The notes beneath the pieces are model-generated. The model had not been told where the DNA came from. It saw only the letters and a program-made list of their open reading frames with translations, and did no database searches. 6,559 nucleotides of DNA, from NCBI GenBank assembly GCA_003819975.1, contig RPPU01000263.1, positions 1 through 6,559 of the forward strand. Direction: 5' to 3'. This document shows positions 1-5,977 of this stretch, in pieces (within the stretch, counting starts at the first letter, position 1; every line of letters starts with the position of its first letter). Origin of the DNA: Desulfobacteraceae bacterium. Lineage in GTDB: Bacteria; Desulfobacterota; DSM-4660; Desulfatiglandales; HGW-15. A program made the position numbers and the translations under genes.

Positions 1-893
<893 letters not shown>

Positions 894-1020
894 CCGGCGC
901 ATCTTGGATGGCTTCTGTCGGGACGAAAAAAGCCGGCAAGCCTTTTCAAGGAAGACCACCTTAAAACCATAGGCCTGCGGGTTGTCGCTTTGCGCGCGGG
1001 TCGGCCGCGATTTAAAAACC

Positions 1021-1059
1021 AAAAGCCCCGGAAATTTTTTCCGGGGCTTTTCATTTTTT
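1021..1059. terminator. Bidirectional rho-independent terminator between katG and the M14 gene
   Basis: AAAAGCCCCGG (1021-1031) is the exact reverse complement of CCGGGGCTTTT (1041-1051). The inner AAA (1032-1034) can pair with TTT (1038-1040), giving a perfect 14-bp stem with a 3-nt loop. On the plus strand it is followed by TTTTCATTTTTT. On the minus strand the stem's own terminal T run leads into GGTTTTTAAA. It lies between two convergent genes, so it can end both. On the minus strand it begins at the TGA stop of the M14 gene (1053-1051), overlapping by one base. Confidence 0.93.
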
Positions 1060-1967
1060 AATGGATAATTCGACGAACTTCAGGAAAGCGGGTTGAAATT
1101 TTTGGAAGTAGATCGGGCCCAAGCGCGGATCGGATGAAGGGAGTTCCAGGGTCAGGGTGAAAATACCCCGTTCATGCCCGGCATAATTGCCGAGCGATCC
1201 CGGAAAATATCCGAATTTTTCCCAAGGATGATTGGTTTCCCGACTGATGCTGTCCAGCCATTTTTCAATCGAATCCAGATCAACGGATGGTCCGTCAAAA
1301 TCGTAGAACCCGAGCGGGGAATGCACACTCAGAATTTTTTTAGGTTTGAACCTTTTGATCAAGGCAATCTGAAACAGGGTTTCCTGCTCGGACCCGGCCC
1401 GCGGCCCGGATAATAACGTTTGTTTCCCCGGTTCTTCCCCTTCCACGCGCTCAGAGCCTTGGCGTTCCAGTCTTTTGTGGGCAAATTCCGGTTTACATCC
1501 ACGCCATTGCCGTTAATCCGGGTGGGCGGATTGGCAAAAAAACCGTCCGGATTGATCAGCGGAGCGATAACAATGCATTTATTTTGAAAAACCGTTGGAT
1601 TTTCCTTAAGATAAAAGGCCAGCTTAAAAAGCAGATAGACCGTCGGAAACTCATCGCCGTGAACCGCTCCCAGAAACAAAATACACTCATTACCCTCGTT
1701 GCCGAATTGAGCGAACATAAGCGGATTTTTACCCGGCGTTGTACGATGCGATTCCCATTCTATGTCCTCCGGCCTGATATCGGTCCAGCCGTATTGCTTA
1801 AAGCGCGATTCCAGCGCTCCATTCAATTTTCCAATCTCTTTTTGGAAGGGTCCCGCTGCGAAACTCTGTCCCGACAAAATGGGAAATAAAAACAACCCTA
1901 AAAAAAATGCCCTTTTTAATCCCGATCTTCTTATGCGTCCCTCACCCATGGGCATAGGGTAGATCAT
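1051..1967 (-). pseudogene. Exported M14 zinc carboxypeptidase, murein peptide amidase-like, split by a -1 frameshift
   Basis: M14 metallopeptidases of the MpaA type cleave the D-Glu/diaminopimelate bond of peptidoglycan peptides. The upstream frame (1967 down to 1359) has a basic start, a hydrophobic stretch (about residues 20-33) and a likely signal-peptidase site near SFAA. It then has the zinc pair HGDE (H103, E106), NPDG (139-142) and NGVDVNRNLP (154-163, with the substrate-binding Asn-Arg). The downstream frame (1446 down to 1051) continues with GPRAGSEQET, the third zinc His in SVHSPLGFYDFDGP, GSLGNYAGHERG, and the catalytic Glu in TLELP. Each half lacks essential residues of the other. 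The homology crosses from KRYYPG to GPRAGSEQET at about 1405-1407, where adding one G to a GGG run joins the frames into about 305 residues. The span of 917 bases is one short of a multiple of three. The cause could be a true mutation, a sequencing error or recoding. No start (1967, 1955 or 1949) has a clear Shine-Dalgarno. Stop TGA is at 1053-1051. Confidence 0.85.
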
Positions 1968-2123
1968 AAAAAACCGGTTTTGGTCAAGAAAAAAAGGCTG
2001 AATTCATAGCAATGCCGCCCAAATGCATTGAATTCCGAACGGCTTATTCGTTCAGCAAAACACTTGCCTCTCCTGCAAGAAATTGATAAAACAACATTAT
2101 GCATTTTTCCTGGGAGGATTTTC
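1968..2123. promoter_or_regulatory. Divergent intergenic region upstream of the M14 gene and the metal importer
   Basis: This 156-bp stretch must hold the promoters of two divergent genes, but I cannot name convincing -35/-10 pairs. Visible symmetry includes a 12-bp perfect palindrome AAAACCGGTTTT (1970-1981); GAATTCA (2000-2006) inverted as TGAATTC (2029-2035); CAATGC (2010-2015) inverted as GCATTG (2025-2030); and an 8-bp palindrome AATGCATT (2022-2029), partly repeated as ATGCATT near 2099. Metal importers are usually controlled by Zur or MntR through such inverted repeats. None of these matches a Zur box that I know, so an operator role is only a guess. Confidence 0.3.
2112..2118 (+). promoter_or_regulatory. 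Shine-Dalgarno fixing the start of the metal-binding protein
   Basis: GGGAGGA lies six bases (from the core GGAGG) before the ATG at 2124. It decides between this ATG and the in-frame TTG at 2028, which has no Shine-Dalgarno and would put 32 unlikely residues ahead of the signal peptide. Confidence 0.85.
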
Positions 2124-3008
2124 ATGTCACGTTGCCGATTCTTATTGGTTTCACTCGGGATCTTAACCCTATTGTTTCTCGTTCTGCCTGCTTTTGCGGC
2201 CGGAACCGATAAAAAAACAAAGGTCTTTGTCAGCATTGTGCCGCAAAAATATTTTGTTGAAAAAATCGGGGGTAAATATGTGGAAGCGCTTCCCATGGTC
2301 CGACCCGGCGACAACCCCCACAATTACGAGCCTAAAGCCCAACAAATGGCTGAACTCAGCCGCGCTAAAGCCTATTTTGCCATTGGGGTTCCTTTTGAAA
2401 ACGCCTGGCTGCCTAAGCTTGTAGCCGTCAATCCCAAAATGGCAATGATTCATACGGAAGCGAACATCGTTAAAATGACCATGTCCGACCATGCGTCGAA
2501 TAATGGGAAACATGCGGATGAGGCCCTGGACCCGCATATCTGGCTTTCACCCCGGCTGGTAAAAATCCAAGCCGACCATATCCTGCAAGGTCTTATCGCC
2601 GTGTTGCCGCAGCACGCTGATGAATTCAAACATAACTATCAGAATTTCATCACGGAATTGGAAAAATTAGACCAAGATTTGACCGGACTTTTCAAACAGA
2701 CCCAGGGTAAAAGAATCATGGTCTTTCACCCCACTTGGGGTTATTTCTGTCAAGATTACGGTTTGATCCAAATTCCGATCGAAGTCGCAGGCAAAGAGCC
2801 CAAAGCCGCCCAAGTCTGGAAATTGGTCGCCGAAGCTAAAAAAGAAAAAATAGACGTAATTTTTGCTCAACCAGAATTCTCGGCTAAGAGCGCCCGGTTC
2901 ATTGCCGACGAGATCGGCGCCAAGCTGATTTTCGCCGGCGCCCTGGATGAAAATTGGGAAAAAAATCTGAGAACCATTGCTGCCCAGTTCAAAGCAACTT
3001 TACATTAA
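2124..3008 (+). CDS. znuA: Periplasmic metal-binding protein of a zinc/manganese ABC importer (cluster A-I, ZnuA-like)
   Basis: This solute-binding protein captures Zn(II) (or Mn(II)) in the periplasm and hands it to the membrane permease. It has 294 residues. Residues 1-26 form a signal peptide with a basic start, a long Leu/Val/Ile core and an AFAA cleavage site. Cys4 is not in a lipobox, so the protein is soluble rather than a lipoprotein. Metal ligands expected for the family are His66 (GDNPHNYEP), His138 (DPHIWLSP) and His202 (FHPTWGYF). A short loop at 121-134 carries two extra His and acidic residues, a modest version of the His-rich loop of zinc-specific members. IEVAGKEPKAAQ (219-230) and the long central helix (150-190) are typical of cluster A-I. 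The Asp of the usual IDPL motif near the C-terminus appears replaced (AGALDENW, 271-278), so the fourth ligand is uncertain. The ATPase and permease genes follow on the same strand. The family is sure; zinc rather than manganese is likely but not proved. Confidence 0.9.
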   Translation: MSRCRFLLVSLGILTLLFLVLPAFAAGTDKKTKVFVSIVPQKYFVEKIGGKYVEALPMVRPGDNPHNYEPKAQQMAELSRAKAYFAIGVPFENAWLPKLVAVNPKMAMIHTEANIVKMTMSDHASNNGKHADEALDPHIWLSPRLVKIQADHILQGLIAVLPQHADEFKHNYQNFITELEKLDQDLTGLFKQTQGKRIMVFHPTWGYFCQDYGLIQIPIEVAGKEPKAAQVWKLVAEAKKEKIDVIFAQPEFSAKSARFIADEIGAKLIFAGALDENWEKNLRTIAAQFKATLH

Positions 3009-3042
3009 GGGCAGTACCCTGGAAAGGTTCCAAAAATCCTTA

Positions 3043-3114
3043 ACCACAAAGACTCCAAGACTCTAAGATTTTTTAAATTCTTTCAACTTTGCGTCTTAGT
3101 GTCTCGGTGATGAA
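3043..3114. repeat. Dispersed-type imperfect inverted repeat in the znuA-znuC gap
   Basis: CCAAGACTCTAAG (3055-3067) and CTTAGTGTCTCGG (3095-3107) are inverted with 11 of 13 matches, around an AT-rich centre with TTTTTTAAATTCTTTCAAC. The left arm also has an 8-base rhythm (AAGACTCC AAGACTCT AAG). The overall pattern (AACCACAAAGACTCCAAGAC ... CTTAGTGTCTCGGTG) resembles a short intergenic repeat, built around CCAC-GAAGACAC units, that I have seen scattered through many environmental bacterial genomes. That resemblance is from memory only. In RNA it could fold as a hairpin of about 13 bp, which might protect or weaken the mRNA between the binding-protein gene and the transporter genes. Confidence 0.6.
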
Positions 3115-3140
3115 AAAATTCTGACTGTTTCGAGGTACCC

Positions 3141-3902
3141 ATGCAAGGTCCCGTCATTGAAATCAAGGACCTCTCTTTTTCCTATAACGGCAGCCCGATC
3201 CTGAGCGCAGTCGATCTGACCATTCAGGCCCGCGAGTTTCTGGCTATGATCGGCCCCAATGGCGGCGGGAAAACCACTTTACTGAGGCTGATCTTGGGAC
3301 TGCTTGCGCCTGATCAGGGCTCCATCCGTATTTTCGGCCTGCCGCCCCGCGAAGCAGCCCCGCGCATCGGTTATGTGCCCCAGGAAATTCATTTGAACAA
3401 AGCATTTCCGGTTTCGGTTCTTAATATCGTGCTCATGGGCCGTATGAAAAAATATCGGGGCTGGCGCCGTTTTTCCAAACAAGACAAAGCCGCGGCCTTG
3501 CAGGCCTTGGAACAACTCGAGGTGGCCGATTTCCGCAAACGGCGTTTCAACGAACTCTCCGGCGGCCAGCGCCAGCGGGTGCTGGTGGCCCGTGCTCTGG
3601 TGACCGAACCGGAACTCCTGCTCCTGGACGAACCCACGTCCAACGTGGATACCAAGGGCCAGAGCGACTTTTATGATTTTCTGCAAAAACTGAATCAATC
3701 CGTCACAATCGTGGTGGTCACGCATGATGTCATGGCCCTCTCCAGTTATATCCGTTCCGTGGCCTGCGTCAACCGCCAGGTGATTTTTCACAATGCCCCG
3801 GAAGTGACCCCTGAAATGATCGGGATGGCTTATCAATGCCCGGTGGACATGATCGCCCACGGCCTGCCCCACCGGGTTTTTCATCATCACCACGAGGACT
3901 GA
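3141..3902 (+). CDS. znuC: ATP-binding subunit of the zinc/manganese ABC importer (ZnuC-like)
   Basis: This cytoplasmic ATPase powers import through the ABC-3 family permease encoded next. It has 253 residues, normal for the family. Motifs in order are Walker A GPNGGGKTT (38-46), Q-loop YVPQ (78-81), signature LSGGQRQRVLVARAL (139-153), Walker B LLLLDEPTS (159-167), D-loop NVD (168-170) and the switch His in VVVTHD (191-196). All catalytic residues are present. The ATG at 3141 has GAGG five bases upstream (3132-3135). After the ATPase core there is a tail of about 50 residues that ends in a His cluster, HRVFHHHHED (244-253), which is notable for a metal transporter. The stop TGA (3900-3902) is one base before the permease ATG, so translation of the two is probably coupled. 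ATPases of this group serve zinc, manganese or iron, and the sequence alone does not decide which. Confidence 0.93.
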   Translation: MQGPVIEIKDLSFSYNGSPILSAVDLTIQAREFLAMIGPNGGGKTTLLRLILGLLAPDQGSIRIFGLPPREAAPRIGYVPQEIHLNKAFPVSVLNIVLMGRMKKYRGWRRFSKQDKAAALQALEQLEVADFRKRRFNELSGGQRQRVLVARALVTEPELLLLDEPTSNVDTKGQSDFYDFLQKLNQSVTIVVVTHDVMALSSYIRSVACVNRQVIFHNAPEVTPEMIGMAYQCPVDMIAHGLPHRVFHHHHED

Positions 3903-3903
3903 T

Positions 3904-4710
3904 ATGCTCGAAGCTCTGCAATTCGAATTCATGCGCAATGCCCTTTTGGCCGGATTGCTCGCCGCTGTGCTGTGCGGCATCATCGGCACCCTGGTGGTGG
4001 TCAACCGCATTGTCTTTCTTTCCGGCGGCATCGCTCACGCTGCTTACGGCGGCATCGGCCTGGCTTTCTTTTTCGGTTTTCCTTTTATCCTGGGCATCAG
4101 CGGTTTCGCCCTGGCCGCAGGTCTCATCATGGCCCTGGTAACCCTCAAAGCCAAAGAACGCAGCGACACCATCATCGGTGTGATCTGGGCCATCGGTATG
4201 GCTTTGGGTATCATCCTCTTGGACCTCACGCCCGGCTACCATCCGGATCTCATGAGTTTTCTTTTCGGCAGTATTTTGACCGTGCCCCGTTCCGATCTTT
4301 GGCTCATGCTCGGTCTGAATCTCTTGATCATCGCCGCCATCGGTTTTTCTTATAATGCCTTGGTCTCCCTTTCCTATGATGAAGAATTCGCCCGGGTGCG
4401 TGGTCTTCCGGTGCAGACTTTGTATTTGGTGCTGATCGGCCTGATTGCCCTCTCCATTGTCATGATCATCCAGGTCGTGGGCCTGATCCTGGTCATTGCC
4501 CTCCTGACCATTCCGCCTTTTATGGCCGAGAAATATGCCAACTCCTTATTGAGCATGATGATTTATTCCATCGTGCTGAACCTGATCTTTACGCTGAGCG
4601 GCCTATGGCTCTCCTTTGCCTTTAACCTTACCTCCGGGGCTTCCATTATCATGGTGGCTGCGGCCGGTTTTTTTCTTTCCCTCATCATCGAACGCTTCCG
4701 GAAAAAATAG
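3904..4710 (+). CDS. znuB: Membrane permease of the zinc/manganese ABC importer (ABC-3 family, ZnuB-like)
   Basis: This is the transmembrane channel subunit, probably a homodimer, that moves the metal ion from the binding protein into the cytoplasm. It has 268 residues and is almost entirely hydrophobic, with seven to eight membrane spans visible (about 12-34, 47-60, 62-80, 89-107, 131-149, 172-200, 212-239 and 244-262). Family features include GGIAHAAYGGIGLAF (41-55), the cytoplasmic SYDEEFARVRGLP segment (157-169), which is in the position of the coupling helix that contacts the ATPase, and VGLILVIALLTIPP (192-205). The ATG follows the ATPase stop by one base and has GAGGA (3894-3898) inside the end of that gene. 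Stop TAG is at 4708-4710. It is the last gene of the importer cluster; after it the context switches to SAM metabolism. Confidence 0.92.
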   Translation: MLEALQFEFMRNALLAGLLAAVLCGIIGTLVVVNRIVFLSGGIAHAAYGGIGLAFFFGFPFILGISGFALAAGLIMALVTLKAKERSDTIIGVIWAIGMALGIILLDLTPGYHPDLMSFLFGSILTVPRSDLWLMLGLNLLIIAAIGFSYNALVSLSYDEEFARVRGLPVQTLYLVLIGLIALSIVMIIQVVGLILVIALLTIPPFMAEKYANSLLSMMIYSIVLNLIFTLSGLWLSFAFNLTSGASIIMVAAAGFFLSLIIERFRKK

Positions 4711-4743
4711 ACACCCTCATTAACCCTTAATTTTCGCCAATAA

Positions 4744-4795
4744 AATTGCCGAACCTGAATGCACGGGCAATTCTTGTCTGATTTTTAGTTTTTTT
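4744..4795 (+). terminator. Possible weak terminator after the importer operon
   Basis: AATTGCC (4744-4750) is inverted as GGCAATT (4766-4772), a 7-bp stem with a 15-nt loop. The T-rich stretch begins only about ten bases later (ATTTTTAGTTTTTTT, 4781-4795). The long loop and the late T run make it a poor intrinsic terminator, but it is the best candidate before the next promoter. Confidence 0.35.
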
Positions 4796-4825
4796 GATCC
4801 AATGTTTTTATGGATCAAAAAAACT
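4787..4825. repeat. Perfect 15-bp inverted repeat abutting the regulator promoter
   Basis: AGTTTTTTTGATCCA (4787-4801) is the exact reverse complement of TGGATCAAAAAAACT (4811-4825), with a 9-nt centre. The arms carry a T7 and an A7 run. The last base is the first T of the -35 box, so the element lies at about -74 to -36. The A/T tracts could act as an UP element or bend the DNA. The symmetry could be a second protein site, or the hairpin could slow read-through from the importer genes. No T run follows it, so it is not a standard terminator. Confidence 0.75.
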
Positions 4826-4853
4826 TGACTATATCAATATATCTTGATATAGT
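4825..4853 (+). promoter_or_regulatory. Sigma-70-type promoter of the ArsR-methyltransferase gene
   Basis: TTGACT (4825-4830, five of six consensus bases) and TATAGT (4848-4853, five of six) are 17 bp apart, the ideal spacing. The expected start point, about seven bases past the -10 box, falls at 4860-4861, on the A of the ATG at 4861. An AT-rich stretch with A and T tracts sits just upstream and could serve as an UP element. Confidence 0.85.
4828..4853. promoter_or_regulatory. ArsR-family operator overlapping the promoter
   Basis: ACTATATCAA (4828-4837) is perfectly inverted as TTGATATAGT (4844-4853) with a 6-bp centre, so the core is ATCAA-N6-TTGAT. This is the usual form of an ArsR/SmtB-family site: a 12-2-12-like AT-rich palindrome for a winged-helix dimer. 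It covers the end of the -35 box, the whole spacer and the -10 box, so a bound dimer would block RNA polymerase. As the first gene downstream encodes an ArsR-type protein, autorepression is the simple reading. Confidence 0.85.
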
Positions 4854-4860
4854 GATACAA

Positions 4861-5799
4861 ATGAATGCTCAAAATTCTCTAAATCCAGTCCAATACTTTA
4901 AAGCCCTAGCAGATGAGACCCGCTTGCGCATCATAAATATTGCCCGGACTTATGAATTGAATGTGAATGAAATCGTCGAAACCTTGGGCATGGGCCAATC
5001 TCGGATCTCCCGGCACTTAAAAATCCTGACCGAATCAGGGCTGTTGACTGCCCGCCGCAACGGACTCTGGACTTTTTATTCCGCCAATACCGAAGGGATT
5101 GCCGGTTTGTTGGTGAAAAGCCTTGCCGAAAACTTCAAAATCCGGGAAACCTACAGCCGCGACCTCGATGCCGCCCAAGCCGTACGCGAGGAACGCGGCC
5201 GAGAAAGCCGAAATTTTTTCGACGCCATTGCCGGTAAATGGGGCGAATTGAAAAAGGAACTTATAGGCGATTCCGGTCTGGATGAACGCATTGTTGCGGT
5301 CATGCCGGCCTGCGCCACGGCCGCCGACCTGGGCTGCGGCTGCGGCGATCTGCTGCCGATGCTGCTGAAAAAAGCCGGCCGGGTCATCGGCGTGGACCGT
5401 TCCGCCCAAATGCTGACTCAAGCCCGCAATCGGTTTGCCGCAAACCCTGCTGAAGCCGTTATCGAGCTTCGCCTGGGCGAACTCGAACATCTCCCTTTGC
5501 GTGAAGCAGAAACCGATTGCGCCGTGTTCAACATGGCTCTGCATCATCTGCTTGACCCGGCTCAGGGACTGGTCGAAGCGGCTCGCGTTCTGAAACCGTC
5601 CGGATCGCTCCTGATCATGGATTTGTACGCCCATCAGGATGAAACCTTGCGCACCCGCTTCGGCGACCGCTGGCTCGGTTTCGATCCGGAGATGCTGACC
5701 CGGACTTTACAACACCAAGGCTTTATTCTGGAAAACACATTGGAGATTCCGTTGAAAAACGGCTTGAAAGCTTTTCTGATTCGGGCAATAAAAAAATAA
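4861..5799 (+). CDS. sahR: ArsR-family regulator fused to a SAM-dependent methyltransferase domain (SahR-like)
   Basis: The product is a likely repressor of SAH-recycling genes. With the start at 4861 it has 312 residues. Residues 9-78 form an ArsR winged helix (FKALADETRLRII; recognition helix GQSRISRHLKIL, 45-56; wing RRNGLWTFYSA, 65-75). Residues about 115-312 form a class I methyltransferase fold with motif I AADLGCGCGD (154-163), acidic Asp179 after VIGV, FNMALHHLLDP (223-233) and VLKPSGSLLIMDL (243-255). The helix that carries the arsenic cysteines in ArsR (ELCVCDL) reads ELNVNEI (32-38) here, so metal or arsenite sensing is unlikely. ArsR-methyltransferase fusions beside ahcY are known as SahR in Proteobacteria, where SAH/SAM is the effector. 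I infer the same here from context. An in-frame ATG at 4810 would place the promoter and operator inside the gene (17 residues beginning MDQKNLTISIY), so it is rejected. No Shine-Dalgarno precedes 4861. Methyl transfer activity is possible but not shown. Confidence 0.88.
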   Translation: MNAQNSLNPVQYFKALADETRLRIINIARTYELNVNEIVETLGMGQSRISRHLKILTESGLLTARRNGLWTFYSANTEGIAGLLVKSLAENFKIRETYSRDLDAAQAVREERGRESRNFFDAIAGKWGELKKELIGDSGLDERIVAVMPACATAADLGCGCGDLLPMLLKKAGRVIGVDRSAQMLTQARNRFAANPAEAVIELRLGELEHLPLREAETDCAVFNMALHHLLDPAQGLVEAARVLKPSGSLLIMDLYAHQDETLRTRFGDRWLGFDPEMLTRTLQHQGFILENTLEIPLKNGLKAFLIRAIKK

Positions 5800-5806
5800 G
5801 AACCGG

Positions 5807-5841
5807 GTTCAAGGTTCAAAGTTCACGGTTCACGGTTGAAG
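5807..5841 (+). repeat. Five tandem heptamers just after the regulator gene
   Basis: Reading in sevens from 5807 gives GTTCAAG, GTTCAAA, GTTCACG, GTTCACG, GTTGAAG. They begin eight bases after the TAA stop of the regulator gene. The run is precise in period but drifts in its last bases, as in short sequence repeats found between genes in many environmental bacteria. Confidence 0.85.
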
Positions 5842-5948
5842 AGAAAAGAAACGGCGTTCTTTCCTCCGAAAAAACCTGAATCAAAAAAACCGTGAACCCC
5901 GGATGATGTTCCTCATCATCCGTCTTCATGAACCGTGAACCTGTTTTT
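5827..5948 (+). repeat. Inverted and direct repeat spacer before ahcY, with alternative pairings and a perfect hairpin
   Basis: GGTTCACGGTT (5827-5837) has two exact inverted partners, AACCGTGAACC at 5888-5898 and at 5931-5941, which are themselves direct repeats 43 bp apart. Between these two lies a perfect 9-bp hairpin, CGGATGATG (5900-5908) / CATCATCCG (5914-5922), with loop TTCCT. Pairing with the distal partner can be lengthened by GAAG (5838-5841) with CTTC (5924-5927) across a 3-nt bulge, and is followed by TGTTTTT (5942-5948), which looks terminator-like. Pairing with the proximal partner has no T run. The two are mutually exclusive because they share the left arm. This spacer is transcribed if the regulator and ahcY form an operon. 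It may be a mobile or dispersed repeat, or an attenuator. Confidence 0.75.
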
Positions 5949-5965
5949 AAACCTAAATGAATATA

Positions 5966-5971
5966 AAGGAG
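5966..5971 (+). promoter_or_regulatory. Strong Shine-Dalgarno of ahcY
   Basis: AAGGAG lies six bases (AATATT) before the ATG at 5978 and fixes the start. It contrasts with the upstream regulator gene, which has no such site. Confidence 0.9.
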
Positions 5972-5977
5972 AATATT

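Noticed and set aside
894..1020. Small gene between katG and the terminator
   Set aside because: No frame with a plausible start, Shine-Dalgarno or protein-like composition. The minus-strand frames here are shadows of katG.
2028..2123. TTG start adding 32 residues to the metal-binding protein
   Set aside because: The ATG at 2124 has a strong Shine-Dalgarno and begins a normal signal peptide. The extension has neither.
1968..2123. A Zur box controlling the importer
   Set aside because: Several inverted repeats exist, but none matches a Zur consensus that I can recall, so I list the region only as possibly regulatory.
4810..4860. Longer start for the regulator gene, adding 17 residues beginning MDQKNLTISIY
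   Set aside because: These codons are the promoter and operator themselves. There is no Shine-Dalgarno, and the ArsR domain is complete from 4861.
4810..5799. Arsenite-responsive ArsR with ArsM-like arsenic methylation
   Set aside because: The metal cysteines of the ArsR helix are absent, there is no arsenic gene in view, and the neighbour is ahcY. The methyltransferase lacks the recognisable ArsM cysteine pattern.
5807..5941. CRISPR array
   Set aside because: Units are 7-11 bases with no spacers of even length, some are inverted, and there are no cas genes nearby.
5800..5977. SAH or SAM riboswitch upstream of ahcY
   Set aside because: I do not see the conserved GAGGAGCGCUGC-type core of the SAH riboswitch or a SAM-I layout. 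The spacer is made of simple repeats.
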